Part shown: in pieces, positions 8,941-38,479 of the stretch
How positions within the stretch are numbered: the stretch's first letter is position 1
How the letters are laid out: each line of letters starts with the position of its first letter
DNA from: Xenopus tropicalis
Taxonomy: Eukaryota; Chordata; Amphibia; Anura; Pipidae
Length of the DNA stretch: 64,000 nucleotides
Direction of reading: 5' to 3'
Assembly: GCF_000004195.4 (NCBI RefSeq)
Contig: NC_030683.2
Location: 74,061,764-74,125,763, forward strand
Made by a program: the position numbers and the translations under genes
Notes under the pieces: generated by a model
Databases searched by the model: none
Told to the model about the DNA's origin: nothing
Seen by the model: the letters and a program-made list of their open reading frames with translations, nothing else

Positions 8941-8942
8941 CC

Positions 8943-9717
8943 AGGGCCACCATCAGAAATCACGGGGCCCCTCACAACAAAATTTTCTGAGCCCCCTCCT
9001 CCCATGCCCTGCCCCCCAAATGGCCCCTCCCCCAGTGACTCCTCCCATCAGTACAAAGACACACAGACATTGGTAGGCAGGTCCCCCTCCCCAGCATCCC
9101 CCAGCTGCCCCCTAGCATCCTCCCCAACATCCTCCAGCTCCCTCTCAGCATCCTCCCCAACACCCTCTAGCTCCCTCCCAGCATCCTCCCCAACATCCTC
9201 CAGCTCCCTCCCAGCATCCCCCAGCATCCTCCCAGCTTTCCCCCCAGCATCCCCCCAACATCCTCCAGCTCCCTCCCAGTGTCCTCCCCAGCATCCTCCA
9301 GCTCCCCCAAGCATCCTCCCCAGCATCCTCCAGCTCCTTCCCAGCCTCCTCCAGCATCCTCCCCAACGTCCTGCAGCTCCCCCAGCATCCTCCCCAAAGT
9401 CCTCCAGCTCCCTCCCAGCATCCTCCCCAACATCCTCCAGCTCCACTGCAGCGACCTCCAGCTCCCCCCAGCACCCGCCTGCTACTTCTGGCTGCGTCCT
9501 CTTCTTATGTCCCCAAGCTCACCGCTGCAACCACTCTTTTATAAGGTTGCACCACCGTGCGTACTGATTACACAGGTACGCACGGGGCACAACCAATCAA
9601 ATTGCCTGCTGACCACCAATGACCAAAGGGCCCATAATTCTTTAAAGGGGGCCAGTGCTGGGCCCCCTTAAAGAATTATGGGCCCGGGACAACTGTGGCC
9701 CCCTGATGGCTGCCCTG
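8943..9717. mobile_element. hAT-like element containing a strand-asymmetric minisatellite
   Basis: The left end CAGGGCCACCATCAG and right end CTGATGGCTGCCCTG are near-perfect inverted repeats. They match the termini of the 47116-48003 element. The target duplication is not clean here (about 8 bp on each side, poorly matched). Internal sequence is dominated by a C-rich minisatellite and a short GGGCCC-flanked palindrome near 9645-9695. Confidence 0.7.
9080..9475. repeat. C/T-rich minisatellite, about 33-bp and shorter units
   Basis: Tandem variants of CAGCATCCTCCCCAACATCCTCCAG (unit written in part), purine-poor on the plus strand throughout. Stop codons are nearly absent in several frames on both strands, which creates long Ser/Pro-rich and Gly/Trp-rich artefact ORFs. 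Confidence 0.85.
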
Positions 9718-10223
9718 CACAGGTCATTTTTACAGCAGAGAGCGGCTGCGACACTGTGAATTGCTCCGCAAGTTCTGATTCTTCAGAACACGACAGCCCT
9801 TTAAGAGCAGCTTTGTCAGGGATTCCTGACGTATAAAATTTTGTTGCACCTAAAATTGTCACCTTTTGACAATTTTGTGAATTTATACCACTTTTGTTAT
9901 TTTTTTATTTCAAAAGGGTTACCTGTAACATTTTGACTGGCTAGCATGGTACATCACCTTTTCCTGCTTCCATATCTCCCATATAGCATTAGGTACCAAA
10001 AAAGCCTAATATAAATATGAATGCCAGGGGTTCACAAAACAGTTGGATGCCCATTGTCCATAGGTTTACCAAAGTGTGTGGCATTTAGAGACCCTAAAAT
10101 TAAGTTAGTGTATACAAATCATCACATAACTAAAGGAAGTAGTAGGGAGGCAGGACTACCTTTACTAATGAGATTACATGTTTGATGTAGCATGAGGGGA
10201 GTAAATGAAGGACTACCTTGTCT
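9718..10223. other. Unassigned intergenic DNA
   Basis: About 0.5 kb between the hAT-like element and the CR1 3' end. I see no gene, RNA or clear repeat boundary here. Confidence 0.5.
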
Positions 10224-13200
10224 ACATAGTAACATAGTAAGTTGGGTTGAAAAAAGACATACGTCCATCAAGTTCAACCATAATGCCTATATATAACCTG
10301 CCTAACTACTAGTTGATCCAGAGGAAGGCAAAAAACCCCATCTGAAGCCTCTCTAATTTGCTGCAGAGGGGAAAAAATTCCTTCCTGACTCCAAGATGGC
10401 AATCGGACCAGTCCCTGGATCAACTAGTACTAAGAGCTATCTCCCATAACCCTGTATTCCCTCACTTGCTAAGAATCCATCCAGCCCCTTCTTAAAGTTA
10501 TATAATGTATCAGCCAGGACGACTGATTCGGGGAGGGAATTCCAGAACTTCACAGCTCTCACTGTAAAAAATCCTTTCCGAATGTTTAAATGGAACCTCC
10601 CTTCTTCTAAACGAAGTGGGTGCCCTCGTGTCCGTTGGAAGGACCTACTGGTAAATAAAACATTAGAGAGGTTATTATATGATCACCTTATATATTTATA
10701 CATAGTTATCATGTCACCTCTTAAGCGCCTCTTCTCCAGTGTAAACAGACCCAACTTGGCCAGTCTTTCTTCATAACTGAGACTTTCCATACCCTTTACC
10801 AGCTTAGTTGCCCTTCTCTGGACCCTCTCTAACTCAATAATGTCCCATTTGAGCACTGGAGACCAAAACTGAACAGCATATTCTAGATGGGGCCTTACCA
10901 GCGCTCTGTAAAGGGGAAGAATAACCCTCTCCTCCCGTGAATCTATACCCCTTTTAATACAGCTCAAAACCTTGTTTGCCCTTGCAGCTGCTGCCTGGCA
11001 TTGCTTGCTACAGCCAAGTTTATTATCTACAAGGACTCCAAGGTCCTTCTCCATTATGGATTTGCCTAGTGCAGTCCCATTAAGGGTATACGGGGCTTGC
11101 ATATTTTTACATCCCAGGTGCATGACCTTACATTTATCCACATTAAATCTCATCTGCCACTTAGCTGCCCAGATTGCCAGTTGGTCAAGATCCTGCTGCA
11201 GGGATGTCACATCCTGGATAGAATTGACTGGTCTGCAGAGTTTTGTGTCATCTGCAAACACTGATACATTACTCATAATACCCTCCCCTAAGTCATTTAT
11301 GAACAAATTAAACAAAAGTGGACCCAGTACAGAACCCTGAGGGACCCCACTGAGGACCTTATTCCAAGTAGAGAATGTACCATTAACAACCACCCTCTGT
11401 ACCCGATCCTGTAGCCAGTTTTCTATCCATGTGCAAACGACTTCACTAAGACCAATATGCCTTAGCTTAGAAAGCAGTCGTTTGTGGGGAACGGTATCAA
11501 ATGCTTTGGCAAAATCCAAAAATATTATATCTACTGCATCCCCACTGTCCAGCTTCTTACTTACCTCATCATAAAAAGCAATTAAATTGGTCTGACATGA
11601 CCTGTCCTTCATAAAGCCATGCTGATTACTGCTCATAATACCATTCTCCACTACATAATGTTGAATGTGATCCCTTAGCAAGCCTTCAAATAACTTGCCC
11701 ACCACAGATGTCAAACTTACAGGCCTATAATTGCCAGGCTGAGATCTTACTCCCTTTTTAAATATGGGAATGACATTCGCCTTCTTCCAATCCCTAGGTA
11801 CCATACCTGATGAAAGAGAGTCTGAGAATATCAGAAACAAGGGCCACTGTAATTCTGCCCCTAGCTCTCTCAGTACCCAAGGGTGTATTCCATCTGGCCC
11901 AGGTGCTTTGTTTACATTTATCGTGTGTAACCCTTTAAGCACCATATCCTGTGCCAACCACTGTGTAGTTGGAGCTGAGGCAACAGTGAAGCTATTGGGT
12001 GGGACTTGGCCCACTGGCTCCTCTACTGTATACACAGAAGAAAAGAACTGGTTAAGCACATCTGCCTTTTCTGTATCCGCTGTAACCATATTGTTATTAT
12101 AACTCAATGGGGCCACACCCTCAACCTGCATCTTTTTACTATTAATATACTTAAAAAACTTTTTGGGGTTAGTCTTGGCCTCGGCCGCGATGCGCTCCTC
12201 ATTTTTTATCTTTGCCTTCCGGATTGCTGTTTAACAACACTTGTTATAGTGTTTATAATCATTAAACGCATCTACTGTCCCCTCTGACATATATTTCTTA
12301 AAAGCTTTCCTTTTTTTCCCTATTAACTTCTTTACCTCAGAGTTAAGCCACATAGGGTGATTCTTAACACTTCTACTTTTTCTTATTAATGGAATGAATT
12401 GAGAACAGTAATGATTTAATATCATTTTAAATGACAACCATTTCTGCTCTGTGTTTTTATCAGAAAACATAATGCCCCAATCTATGTCCTGAAGCGCTGC
12501 CCTTAAGGAGCTAAAATTTGCCTTCCTAAAATTCAGTGTCTTTGTTGCCCCCGTGTAAATTTGTTTCCTGCACCAAACATCAAATGAAATAACATTATGG
12601 TCACTATTACCCAGGGGTTCAACCACTTGCACATTTGCTATACGTTCTGGGTCATTAGAGATCACTAGATCTAGTATAGCATGGTTCCTGGTTGGCTCCT
12701 CAACAACTTGTGACATAAAGTTGTCATGCAGCAAGTTTATAAACTTGTTCCCATTTACTGTCCTGGCAGTACTATTGCCCCAGTCAATATCAGGGTAATT
12801 AAAATCCCCCATTATTATCACTTGCCCCAAACTAGCAGCCTTTTCTATTTGCAACAGGAGCTGGGCCTCCTCCTCCTCTTCGCTTACATTATAGCATACC
12901 CCTACAATTAGTTTAGTAGATTCTTTACTATCTGTGAGAAGCTCAACCCATAAGGATTCAGCTCCCTCTGTTACCCCCATCACTTCCTCCTTAATATTTG
13001 CTTTTAATTCCTGCTTAACGAACAGACACACTCCTCCTCCTTTTCTATTGCCCCTGTCCCTCCGAAACAATGTATACCCCCCAATATTAACAGCCCAGTC
13101 ATGAGACTCATTCAACCAAGTTTCAGCAACACCAATCACATCATATTTCCGCTCCAACGCCAGTACCTCCAGCTCTCCCATTTTACCAGTCAGACTCCTA

Positions 13201-13225
13201 AGGGTTTTGGCAAGCAACAATTACA
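10224..13225 (-). mobile_element. CR1-type LINE, near full-length but 5'-truncated
   Basis: On the minus strand the element encodes an apurinic-type endonuclease followed by a reverse transcriptase. It ends at about 10224 in the short tandem tail (TTACTATG-type repeats after TTTTTTCAACCC) typical of CR1 elements in frogs. There is no long poly(A). The 5' end is near 13225 in coding sequence, so the element is 5'-truncated within or just before the endonuclease domain. A fragment of a related CR1 lies at 41325-41757. Confidence 0.9.
10683..13220 (-). pseudogene. CR1 endonuclease-reverse transcriptase polyprotein, broken by one stop and a frameshift
   Basis: From 13220 the frame carries endonuclease signatures: GVAETWL, then GGGVCLF, IMGDFNYPDIDW and the SDHN motif. 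A TAA at 12233-12231 interrupts it, after which the same frame continues (IRKAKIKNEERIAAEAKTNP) into the RT. RT motifs include PGNYRPVSLTS, FLDFAKAFDTVPH, GVPQGSVLGPLLF and the catalytic FADDTK, followed by the C-terminal block LERVQRRATKLVKG. At about 10683 a frameshift leads to a TGA; downstream homologous sequence (FFTVRAVKFWNSLPE, ending GYGR*) reads in other frames down to about 10435. One stop plus one or two indels indicates an old but not ancient copy. Confidence 0.88.
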
Positions 13226-14283
13226 AAGCATCACATAACCATGTGGCGTGCCAGTGTGATGTTGCAGCCACGGCCGCCACCATCTTGGCACCGAACCAGA
13301 GCACCATAAGACCCCTGACATTACGGAGACCTTAAAAAATCATGTTTTCTAAAAGTACACACTTTCAAAAAGAAATTTACATCTCTTACTGCTAATGACA
13401 AAAATGCAATGCTATACTAAGGGGCCGATTCATTAAAACACAAGTTCGAATCCCAAATGGGAAAAATTCGGATTGGATACGATAATTTCTGAAGATCGCA
13501 AATCGAAAATGCTTACAGAAAAATCGTATTAGTCACGATAATATCGTATTGGCGATCCGAAAGTCACAAAATTTTCATACCGAACGATTGTAAAACAGCA
13601 GTAGAACCTTTCCGAATTTTTCATGGAAGTGTACAAAAAAGTTGCACGGGCGTACAAAAAAAGTTGCGCTAGCGTGGAAAAAAACGCAGAAAATACGCTC
13701 GGAACATTCGAAGGAACGCTCCGAGCATTCATGTCTTAATAAATCTCCCCCTAAATGTAGTGGTTTTTATGAAATTTCTGAAAAACCATCACAGAGCTTG
13801 GATTTTACCCCACTATATACACCAAATTTTGTACCTTGTACATAAAAAACACATACCAACATAAACATTTTAAATATGAACTCCAGGGGTCTAGCTTTGC
13901 CTAACCTGACTAAAGAGCCCTAGAAGCTCCCTCTGATAGCAGCTGCCATTATAGCATGGTCTTGGTAGCTTCCTGCTACAGTTATAGCTGTTGGAAGCAC
14001 AGATAACACATTCCTAAGGGAGGGGGAAGTGAGTTCTTATGCATTCTTATGAGGGGGGAGCAGGAGAAGGGAGGGAGAGAGAGAGAACTGGGCAGACTCG
14101 TGCCCCAAACCTGAAGGAGCCCTAAAAGAGAGGAAGTCTGATACGGAAGAACATGTTCCCAAAAAATAAAGAGATCCTGTGTTTCTTTTGACTCAGTGGA
14201 GAGTTTCTGTGAGTGCTTATGGCTGTATTTACATAGACCTTTATGATAAAGCTTACTTAGTTTTTATCTTTCCTTTAACCCAA
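13226..14283. repeat. MITE-rich intergenic segment
   Basis: From 13419 to 13752 is a MITE-like repeat (AGGGGCCGATTCATTAA to TTAATAAATCTCCCCCT). From about 13915 to 14278 is a copy of a repeat that begins TAGAAGCTCCCTCTGATAGC and ends in TCTTTCCTTTAA. The same family recurs at 52622-53020, reversed at 59102-59350, and partly at 62336-62440. No coding evidence. Confidence 0.6.
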
Positions 14284-16349
14284 AGGCCAATAATTGGCTC
14301 ATAATGCTGGTCTATGCAGTCTATTCTGAAAACTACAATATCAACAACCCAGTCCTCTTTCAGCATGATTTACTAACCAGGTATTGGTCAGGCAGGCCCC
14401 AAACACTGATCAATGAACTGCTATGTCTAGATGAGTCAAGTTAACAGCTACCTTGGCCCATGTATGGCCAGATTTACCCTCATATAATCTGATTGGAATG
14501 TCCATAAACATCAGGTTAAAATGTTCAGTATCGCTATGCACTTTATACTACTTTTAGTCTAATTTCTCCAACCACTAATACCATATTTTATGCACTTGAC
14601 ATTTTGCTATTTATTGACAGGACTAAAATAATCCATTGTTTTTACTTGTTTCTAAAAACTATAAAAGATTAGGTTAAAAAAATGCATAAGTATAATGAAT
14701 ACCTTGAGAGCAAACAAATAATAAATACTTGCAATATTCCCCCCCCCCCTCAGCTTATACAATCAGTAATTTTTAACCATTTGATTACTATACTTTACAG
14801 TTTGTACTTCATAATGTTTTATCAATATTAGGCAATATACCTTGCTATACCACACCTACCTGCTGTAAATCTCTACTACATGTGTTTATCATGAGTAGTT
14901 TGGATTGTTTATGTGCCTATATAAATATCCTATGCATTTCCCATTCTGCCATAACAAAGTTAGTCCAAAGTAGCCAAATATCATTCTTTGTATCTTTGCC
15001 AAGTCAGTCTGTAACAAGTATCCAGCTAGACCCTACAGAAGTACTATTCTATCAGCATGATTCTGGGTATCTGTAGCCATTCCCTGAGCAACATTTGCAT
15101 GTTACAAAACATGGTTTTAGCATTAACAATTACACTAGGTTTGTAAATAAGGGAGTGAAAAACAAAGAAGAATAATTATAAAGGGCAAACAGGATTATTA
15201 AAAATATACCTCCGAACAATAATATAGGGCTCTCTAAAATATATTGCATAAAACATCTCATATGTCGAAACCTGCTTCATTAAAAAAAATTCCCATAAAA
15301 ACATGCTTTTTATGTTGCATGTGCCATTGAAAAATTACCATTTTGAGACCTCTCAATATTTCCTCATTTGTTTCTCTGAATACTTTTACCACTGAAACAT
15401 TGTACTAGGAGTAAGTTCTCAATCTCAAATGTGATTAACTGACCTGAGAATGAGGAGAACAGAAGGATGCACTGAAGGAGGCTTAGCTGGACAAAATCTG
15501 ATTTTTGGTGCATTGTTTCTGTAGTCAGGCAGAAACTGCTTTCAGTTCACCGATGGCTCTACCAGACTGATATCTGGCCAAAATTCTCCAGATATCGATC
15601 TGAATTTTTGAAAATCCTAAGGAACACTGTGTGGAGGCCAAATCCGGCCCTGATCCAATCTGATTTATTGGTGCTGGAATCTGGCCAAAAGCCAAATGTA
15701 TAGTGATACTATATTATAGTACATAGTTATCAAAGGGTGGATGTACAATTCATTACAAAATTATCAAAGCTAGTACTCCAAAGTCCTATACATTAATAGG
15801 CTTATTTGTTGATTTTACAAAAATGCTAAATATTCTCCACTTTCTTAGTGTCAAAATGTCTGTATTTTGCAAAATTATATATTGTGATAAACTTTAAAAA
15901 AGTGTTTCCTTATAAAACAAGCTAATTTATACTACAATGGACTGATGTTACAGTTAATTATCAATCACCAAAATGACAAACCAGTCTAAAGGTTTTAAGA
16001 AAGGAATCAGAACACCTTCAAATTCATAATAAACCACTGAGAACTAAAATGTCCAATTGATAATAAATTTTGTGTTGTACCAACAGTTGCAAGAAATTCA
16101 ATAACCATAGCAGAGTTTGTTTCCCCATCTTTAATTGACCACGGTAAAGTCAGAACAACAAAAAAATCATTTTGGTAGCATTCATATTCATAAAAAGCAT
16201 TCCACCCAACATCGACAGCAACCAGTGTGACTTCCACAGCCAAATAAGTTCTTTCTTTCCGTCAATAGAAACAGTATAAAAAAAATCTTCTGGTTCACAG
16301 GTGAAGGCTCTTTCAGTGCTGTTTGTATTAAAGCTGAAGGCAAAAAAAA
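14284..16349 (-). other. STT3A: STT3A 3' UTR and downstream flank
   Basis: The STT3A stop codon is at 16352-16350 and the last exon continues leftward as 3' UTR. A minus-strand AATAAA at 15669-15664 is one possible polyadenylation signal, but the true end is not decidable by eye. Further left I see no gene. A 78-codon open frame at 16243-16007 lies in this UTR and shows no domain. Confidence 0.5.
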
Positions 16350-33535
<17,186 letters not shown>

Positions 33536-34039
33536 TTACAAAAATTATAATACATATTATATGGAGAAATATCCATCATTATTATGTTATGTTATTAGTA
33601 TATGTAGCAACCTTGGTCTTGCAAACACAACTTTGTACAACGTCAAAGAAAGAACATCTAATCTGATTTATATGGGACAGTGTTTAGTAACGTTAAGTGG
33701 AAATGCAGTCATTATATTGCAAGAAAGAAAGGCAGTAATTTTTGTCAGAGTGGAGGGGGGATCAAAATATATAATATCATATAATACAGCCCAGTGCAGT
33801 ATTTGGGGTTTGCTGTGGAGGAGGCAAGAGGCCTTCCCTAAATAACAAAAAAAAATCCACTGAAATGTAGTCAATAAGAAGCATTTAATTTTCATAAATA
33901 GTTTTCATTTAGTTTTAGATATATTAGCGTGCTTCTCAAAAAAACTTTTTTCCTACTGCTAACAACTCATCCATGCTTATTGTCTACAGAGTACTTTGGA
34001 CACTGGTGCCAGCCATTTAGAACTGGTGAAGTATAGCGA

Positions 34040-34330
34040 CGCTTGAAAGTTTGTGAACCCTTTAAAATGTTCTATATTTTTATATGAATGTGACCTAAAA
34101 CCTCAGATTTTCAAGTGAGTTCTAAAAGTAGATGAAGAAAACAAAGGAAAAAAATATTTATTTGATCATGTATTTAATAAAAAAAAATGATCCAACAACA
34201 TGTCTGTGCACTTTTTCTTGCTTATTATTTGCCGCAACATTTTAGGGTAGGTTTCCATTACCTGTTTCACACAAGGACCAACCCACTAGAACACCTGTGG
34301 GATGATTTGGAACAGGAGTAGAATGTTGTA
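34040..34330. mobile_element. Decayed Tc1/mariner fragment
   Basis: AGTTTGTGAACCCTTTAAAAT with CCTAAAACCTCAGATTTTC resembles the terminal region of frog and fish Tc1 elements. The plus strand near 34275-34320 reads NPLEHLWDDLEQE, a Tc1 transposase-like block. Both are fragments. Confidence 0.5.
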
Positions 34331-34983
34331 CTGTGTTAGTTCAGAGGTTAGAGCTCATAACTGCATATAAAGATATCCCTATTTAAGCCTGTGCAGGGTG
34401 GCAGACTTTTTCGTTAATTTTTATGACTTGGAACACTGATGGAACACCAACTACAACCCAGGGAGGGGGCAGACTTCATATTAATAAAAATGGGTTCCAA
34501 ATAAATTGTTATACGGGTGTCTAGGAAACTTTGGCCATATAGTGTTACTCTACATCAGGGATCCCCAACCTTTTATACCAGTGAGCCACATTTAAATGGA
34601 AAATGTCTTGGGGAGCAACACAAGCATGAAAAGGGTTCCTGGGGGTGCCAATAAGAGCTATACTTGGCTACTTAATAGCCCCTATGTGGACTGGCAGCCT
34701 ACAGAAGGCTCTGTTTGGCATTATACTTGGGTGACTATCAGCTATGATGCTTTTCTCTGAATATTACAGTGAGAAGCAATTGTCTCTCTAGGAGCTATAT
34801 CAATTTCCGAGCCTTCAATAGGCAACCACCAGATACTGCTCAAAAAAACAGTACAGGTAAAACCACGCATTCTGCTGGGCCCATACCTGTGAAGTATCAG
34901 AGGCTAATCTGCAAATCTTTTTTTCATTCATGACAAGGCAGTGTAGAGCAGGCTTTCTAAATCAGTTAAGGTCACAATGTATA

Positions 34984-35311
34984 TACAGGTATGGGATCCC
35001 TTATCCGGAAACCTATTATCCAGAAAGCTCCGAATTACGGAAAGCCTCCCATAGACTCCATTTTAATCAAATAATTCAGAATTTTAAAACCGATTTCCTT
35101 TTTCTCTGTAGTAATAAAACAGTACCTTGTAATTGATCCCAACTTAGATATAATGAATCCTTATTGGATGCAAAACAATCTTATTGGGTTTAATTAATGA
35201 TTTTTGATTTTTTTAGTAGACTTAAGGTATGGAGATCTAAATTACGGAAAGACCCCTTATCCAGAATACCCTTGGTCCCAAGAATTCTGGATAACCGGTT
35301 CTATACCTGTA
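34984..35311. mobile_element. MITE, TACAGGTA-ended family, copy 2 (opposite orientation)
   Basis: 328 bases from TACAGGTATGGGATCCC to TTCTATACCTGTA, the reverse orientation of copy 1. It is in the proposed first intron of STT3A. Confidence 0.85.
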
Positions 35312-38302
35312 CTAAACAGATATGTACATGAGGTTTGACAGTTATTGTGTCTTCAAGAGGTTAGGGCTATGACACATGAGCTACTTGTAGCCAACTATGC
35401 CAAAATATACTCTGAAGTACTGAAAACTGTCTTTGCTACAACACACAAAGACAATTATTAATATATTCTAGTTTGTAGCCGCTACAAGTAGCTGTGTTTG
35501 TCATTGCCCTTAGCGTGTGAAAAGGAATGGCACAGAATAAGATAATATACAGATACAGAAAGACTATTCTAGTTCTAAGGAGAAAAAACCTCAGTATAAA
35601 ACACTTCTGGAACAAAGGAAATTAAAAGCTAGTTTGCTAAATACTGAGTACAAATTTACAAGGCCAGCATTACTTTATGTACAATTTAAGTGAACACTAC
35701 AGCTTCTTTAACAGGACACTTGCATCATATTGATGCTCTGTTTTGGTTAATCATACAATATTAATTTGACCGCTCACATTCTTGTTTTTTCTGTGATGCA
35801 AATTCTAGAGTGGTGGTGCAGGATTTCAATTATTTTTCTTCTTCTTTAATGTTTACACCATTTTAGAAGTGTGAAAGGCATTAAAGTGGAACCATCACAA
35901 TTATAGAAATCCACTAAACATTAGCAAATATTTTAGGTATAGCACACTGTAGAATCTACAATACAATGCAACAGACTGTACATTTTCCAGGGTTCGTCTG
36001 CACAATGGAAAAATCACAATGCCTAGAAAGCATGGTTCCAGCAAGGTCCGCCAGCAAGTAAAGGGTTAAAAATGTTTAACAAATTGTATAAATGGTAAAT
36101 AAGTACTATGTATTTGTACAGTTAATAATCTGTAACTTGTTCAACCTAACATTTTTTTTCTGGCTTCAATACCCCTGCTGTAAGTCACTAACAGATTGCC
36201 CCTTATCTTATTGTCTCATTTGACTCTTAAATTAGCGATGCAGCACTGACAAACAGCATGGTTGAGTTGTCTTAAATCGGAAAAGAAAACAAGCTGAGTT
36301 ACTATAAGACAAAATAATAAAACCATTTTGTGAAAAAAAAGAACTAATAAACTTCCTTTGCAGGATAATTGCATATTTACATCAAATCAAATTTCCTGAA
36401 GCACATATATTATTAGCATTTTTACAAGCATTATGTTATTGCTGCTTTGTTGCACTTTATGCATAGGGGTATTTAAAAACATAATTGTCCTAAAGCACAC
36501 TGACACACCCCATGGCTTCAATTCAACTCTGAGCACAAGAAAACTTTTTTTGCCTTTATCTTTCATCCATGTTCTTTCTGCAAACACTGCCCATCTTGTC
36601 ATGTTACCTGACACACCAGGCTGAAAAGCGCCAAAGATCGCTTCCCATGGCTCATATGCAATTGAATGGGAAGCAGGTGTAAGCTTTTTCCATGGAAAGA
36701 GCTCTAATCTGCACTTCCTGGAGTTTCCCACTCAAATAATAGGATCCCTTGGAGGCCATATAGGACATCTTAAGGTAATTGCACACTAAACATTTTGCCA
36801 CCAGTGCAATTTTTAGCTACTGGTTAAACATCAAGATTATTTTTTTGTTAGTTTGTTTCCCAGTAGCAGCTCAATAAACCAGATTGCTAACTTTAAAAAA
36901 AATTCTGATACATTATGTAAGGCATTGTTTATTAGAAACAAATCCAGTTCCTTATAAACATGTTTCCTGAGCTGTCACAGATCGACTGACAACTGATACA
37001 TTAGTTGCTGGTATTTCTCTAATGCAACTTAGAAAAGTAGTAAACTGTAACACTTTTGAAGTGCTTTTTTTGATAGGGAGAAAAATAAAAATGCATTCAT
37101 TTTTTAAACCTAAATACGTTCACAGTTGGCAAAGTTTATTTTACAAACCAAAATATGATTTTGCGCAACAATTTTTCTGATGTTTTTATTGCTGCCAACA
37201 TCAACAATAACAGCACAAAGCACTGTGGTGCCAAGAAACAAATTTGAGATTCTTTCCAATATTCCCTTTGTGACCTTATTCTAGAAATTCATCATCTCTG
37301 TTGTATCAGTTATTTCTGATTTTATTTTTTGCATCCCTACTCCTACATACAACACATTTGTATGCCTGACAAATATACACTTTACTCTTGTAAACATTCC
37401 CAAGAACGTGTACTTTTACAAATGTAAATGGTAGTGCCATAGGTTCAAGTACTTTCAGAGCAATGACCATTTACTTGCAGAAGGTGTCCAAATAGGTCAA
37501 CCTAGATTGCGGATATTTGCTGTCATTACAATAGAACTACTGTGAGCTGTACCTGCTGCCTCTTGAATATGAATACTGACAAACAATTTTTTTCTGAATG
37601 CCAATGGGACTGTCTCCACACAAATGTTTTACTCAGTTCCACAGTTACTTATGCCAAATGTTGTCAGCGGTTGGACCCAGGACACATCCCAATGGGCTTT
37701 ATTCTCAAAAATGAGAATGATGCTGGTTACTTTTTCTATGTAACCAAGTGCCACTGTACACTTATACCATGCCAGTGTGTGTGTTTTTTTTTATCTATGG
37801 CAACTATAGGAGGAAATATTCCAGTCTAGCAGTCTGCAGCACTTATATCCTTAGCAGAAGCAAACAGCAGGGCATCTGCTGGTTTCTGCACTATTCGCGT
37901 CAATACTGATTTCCCTACAACAAGAGATGATGATATAAGGTAAAATCAGAGGAAAGCACGTTGGGCCTTGGCTCTTACACTTAGAGAAGAGAAATGCATT
38001 GGCAGTTAAGCAGCTACAGCACAGAGCGGGCAGGAATAAAGGCAGAAGCAAGTTACAGACATAGGCAAACAGGACAGAAGTGATTAGGTTATGTTACTTG
38101 TGAGAAAAAAAATACTCTATATAACATAAATGAAGGAAGTTCTACTCTGCTGTTATAACTATCATTAGGCTGCTACCTGTGTTGTCTCAATGCCCTTTCT
38201 CCCTGCTATAGTCAAGCAAAGCTTACTGGCACTAATGCCTTTGCCTCGCGTCCCTTCCACCACTGTAAGTTCATTCAACACCCAGCAATTTCTTTCTCTT
38301 AC

Positions 38303-38400
38303 CTGGCAGCCGCTCCTCTCCCTCTGCTCTCCCCATCAAACTCCCCACACTTTCTCACCCTAACCTGGCGCCACCACAGCCCCACCTTCGAGCTAACCTG
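38303..38400 (-). other. STT3A: Candidate non-coding first exon of STT3A
   Basis: On the minus strand a GC-rich leader ends GGCTGCCAG followed by the strong donor GTAAGAGAAA (donor begins at 38302). The acceptor would be at about 33476 or 33484, giving a 4.8-kb first intron. The 5' boundary is a guess from the promoter motifs. Confidence 0.55.
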
Positions 38401-38470
38401 GCACAGATGATTGGCGGAATTCACTTCCTGGCCGAGCTTGCCGCATTACTATTGGCTAAAACAAACGGGG
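38370..38470 (-). promoter_or_regulatory. STT3A: Probable STT3A promoter (two CCAAT boxes, ETS-like site)
   Basis: Reading the minus strand there is AGCCAATAG (about 38449-38457), an ETS-like CCAGGAAGTG (about 38426-38435) and CGCCAATCATC (about 38408-38418). All lie just upstream of the candidate first exon. The region is locally GC-rich compared with its flanks and has no TATA box. Confidence 0.5.
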
Positions 38471-38479
38471 ATGGTTAGA

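Noticed and set aside
8815..9567. 250-codon Ser/Pro-rich ORF (plus) and Gly/Trp/Glu-rich ORFs (minus)
   Set aside because: They are artefacts of a C/T minisatellite that lacks stops on both strands.
14739..14750. Poly-C tract as a functional element
   Set aside because: Short homopolymers (also at 18807 and 25013) occur in introns and spacers with no associated signal.
16007..16243. 78-codon ORF on the minus strand
   Set aside because: Lies in the STT3A 3' UTR, downstream of the verified stop.
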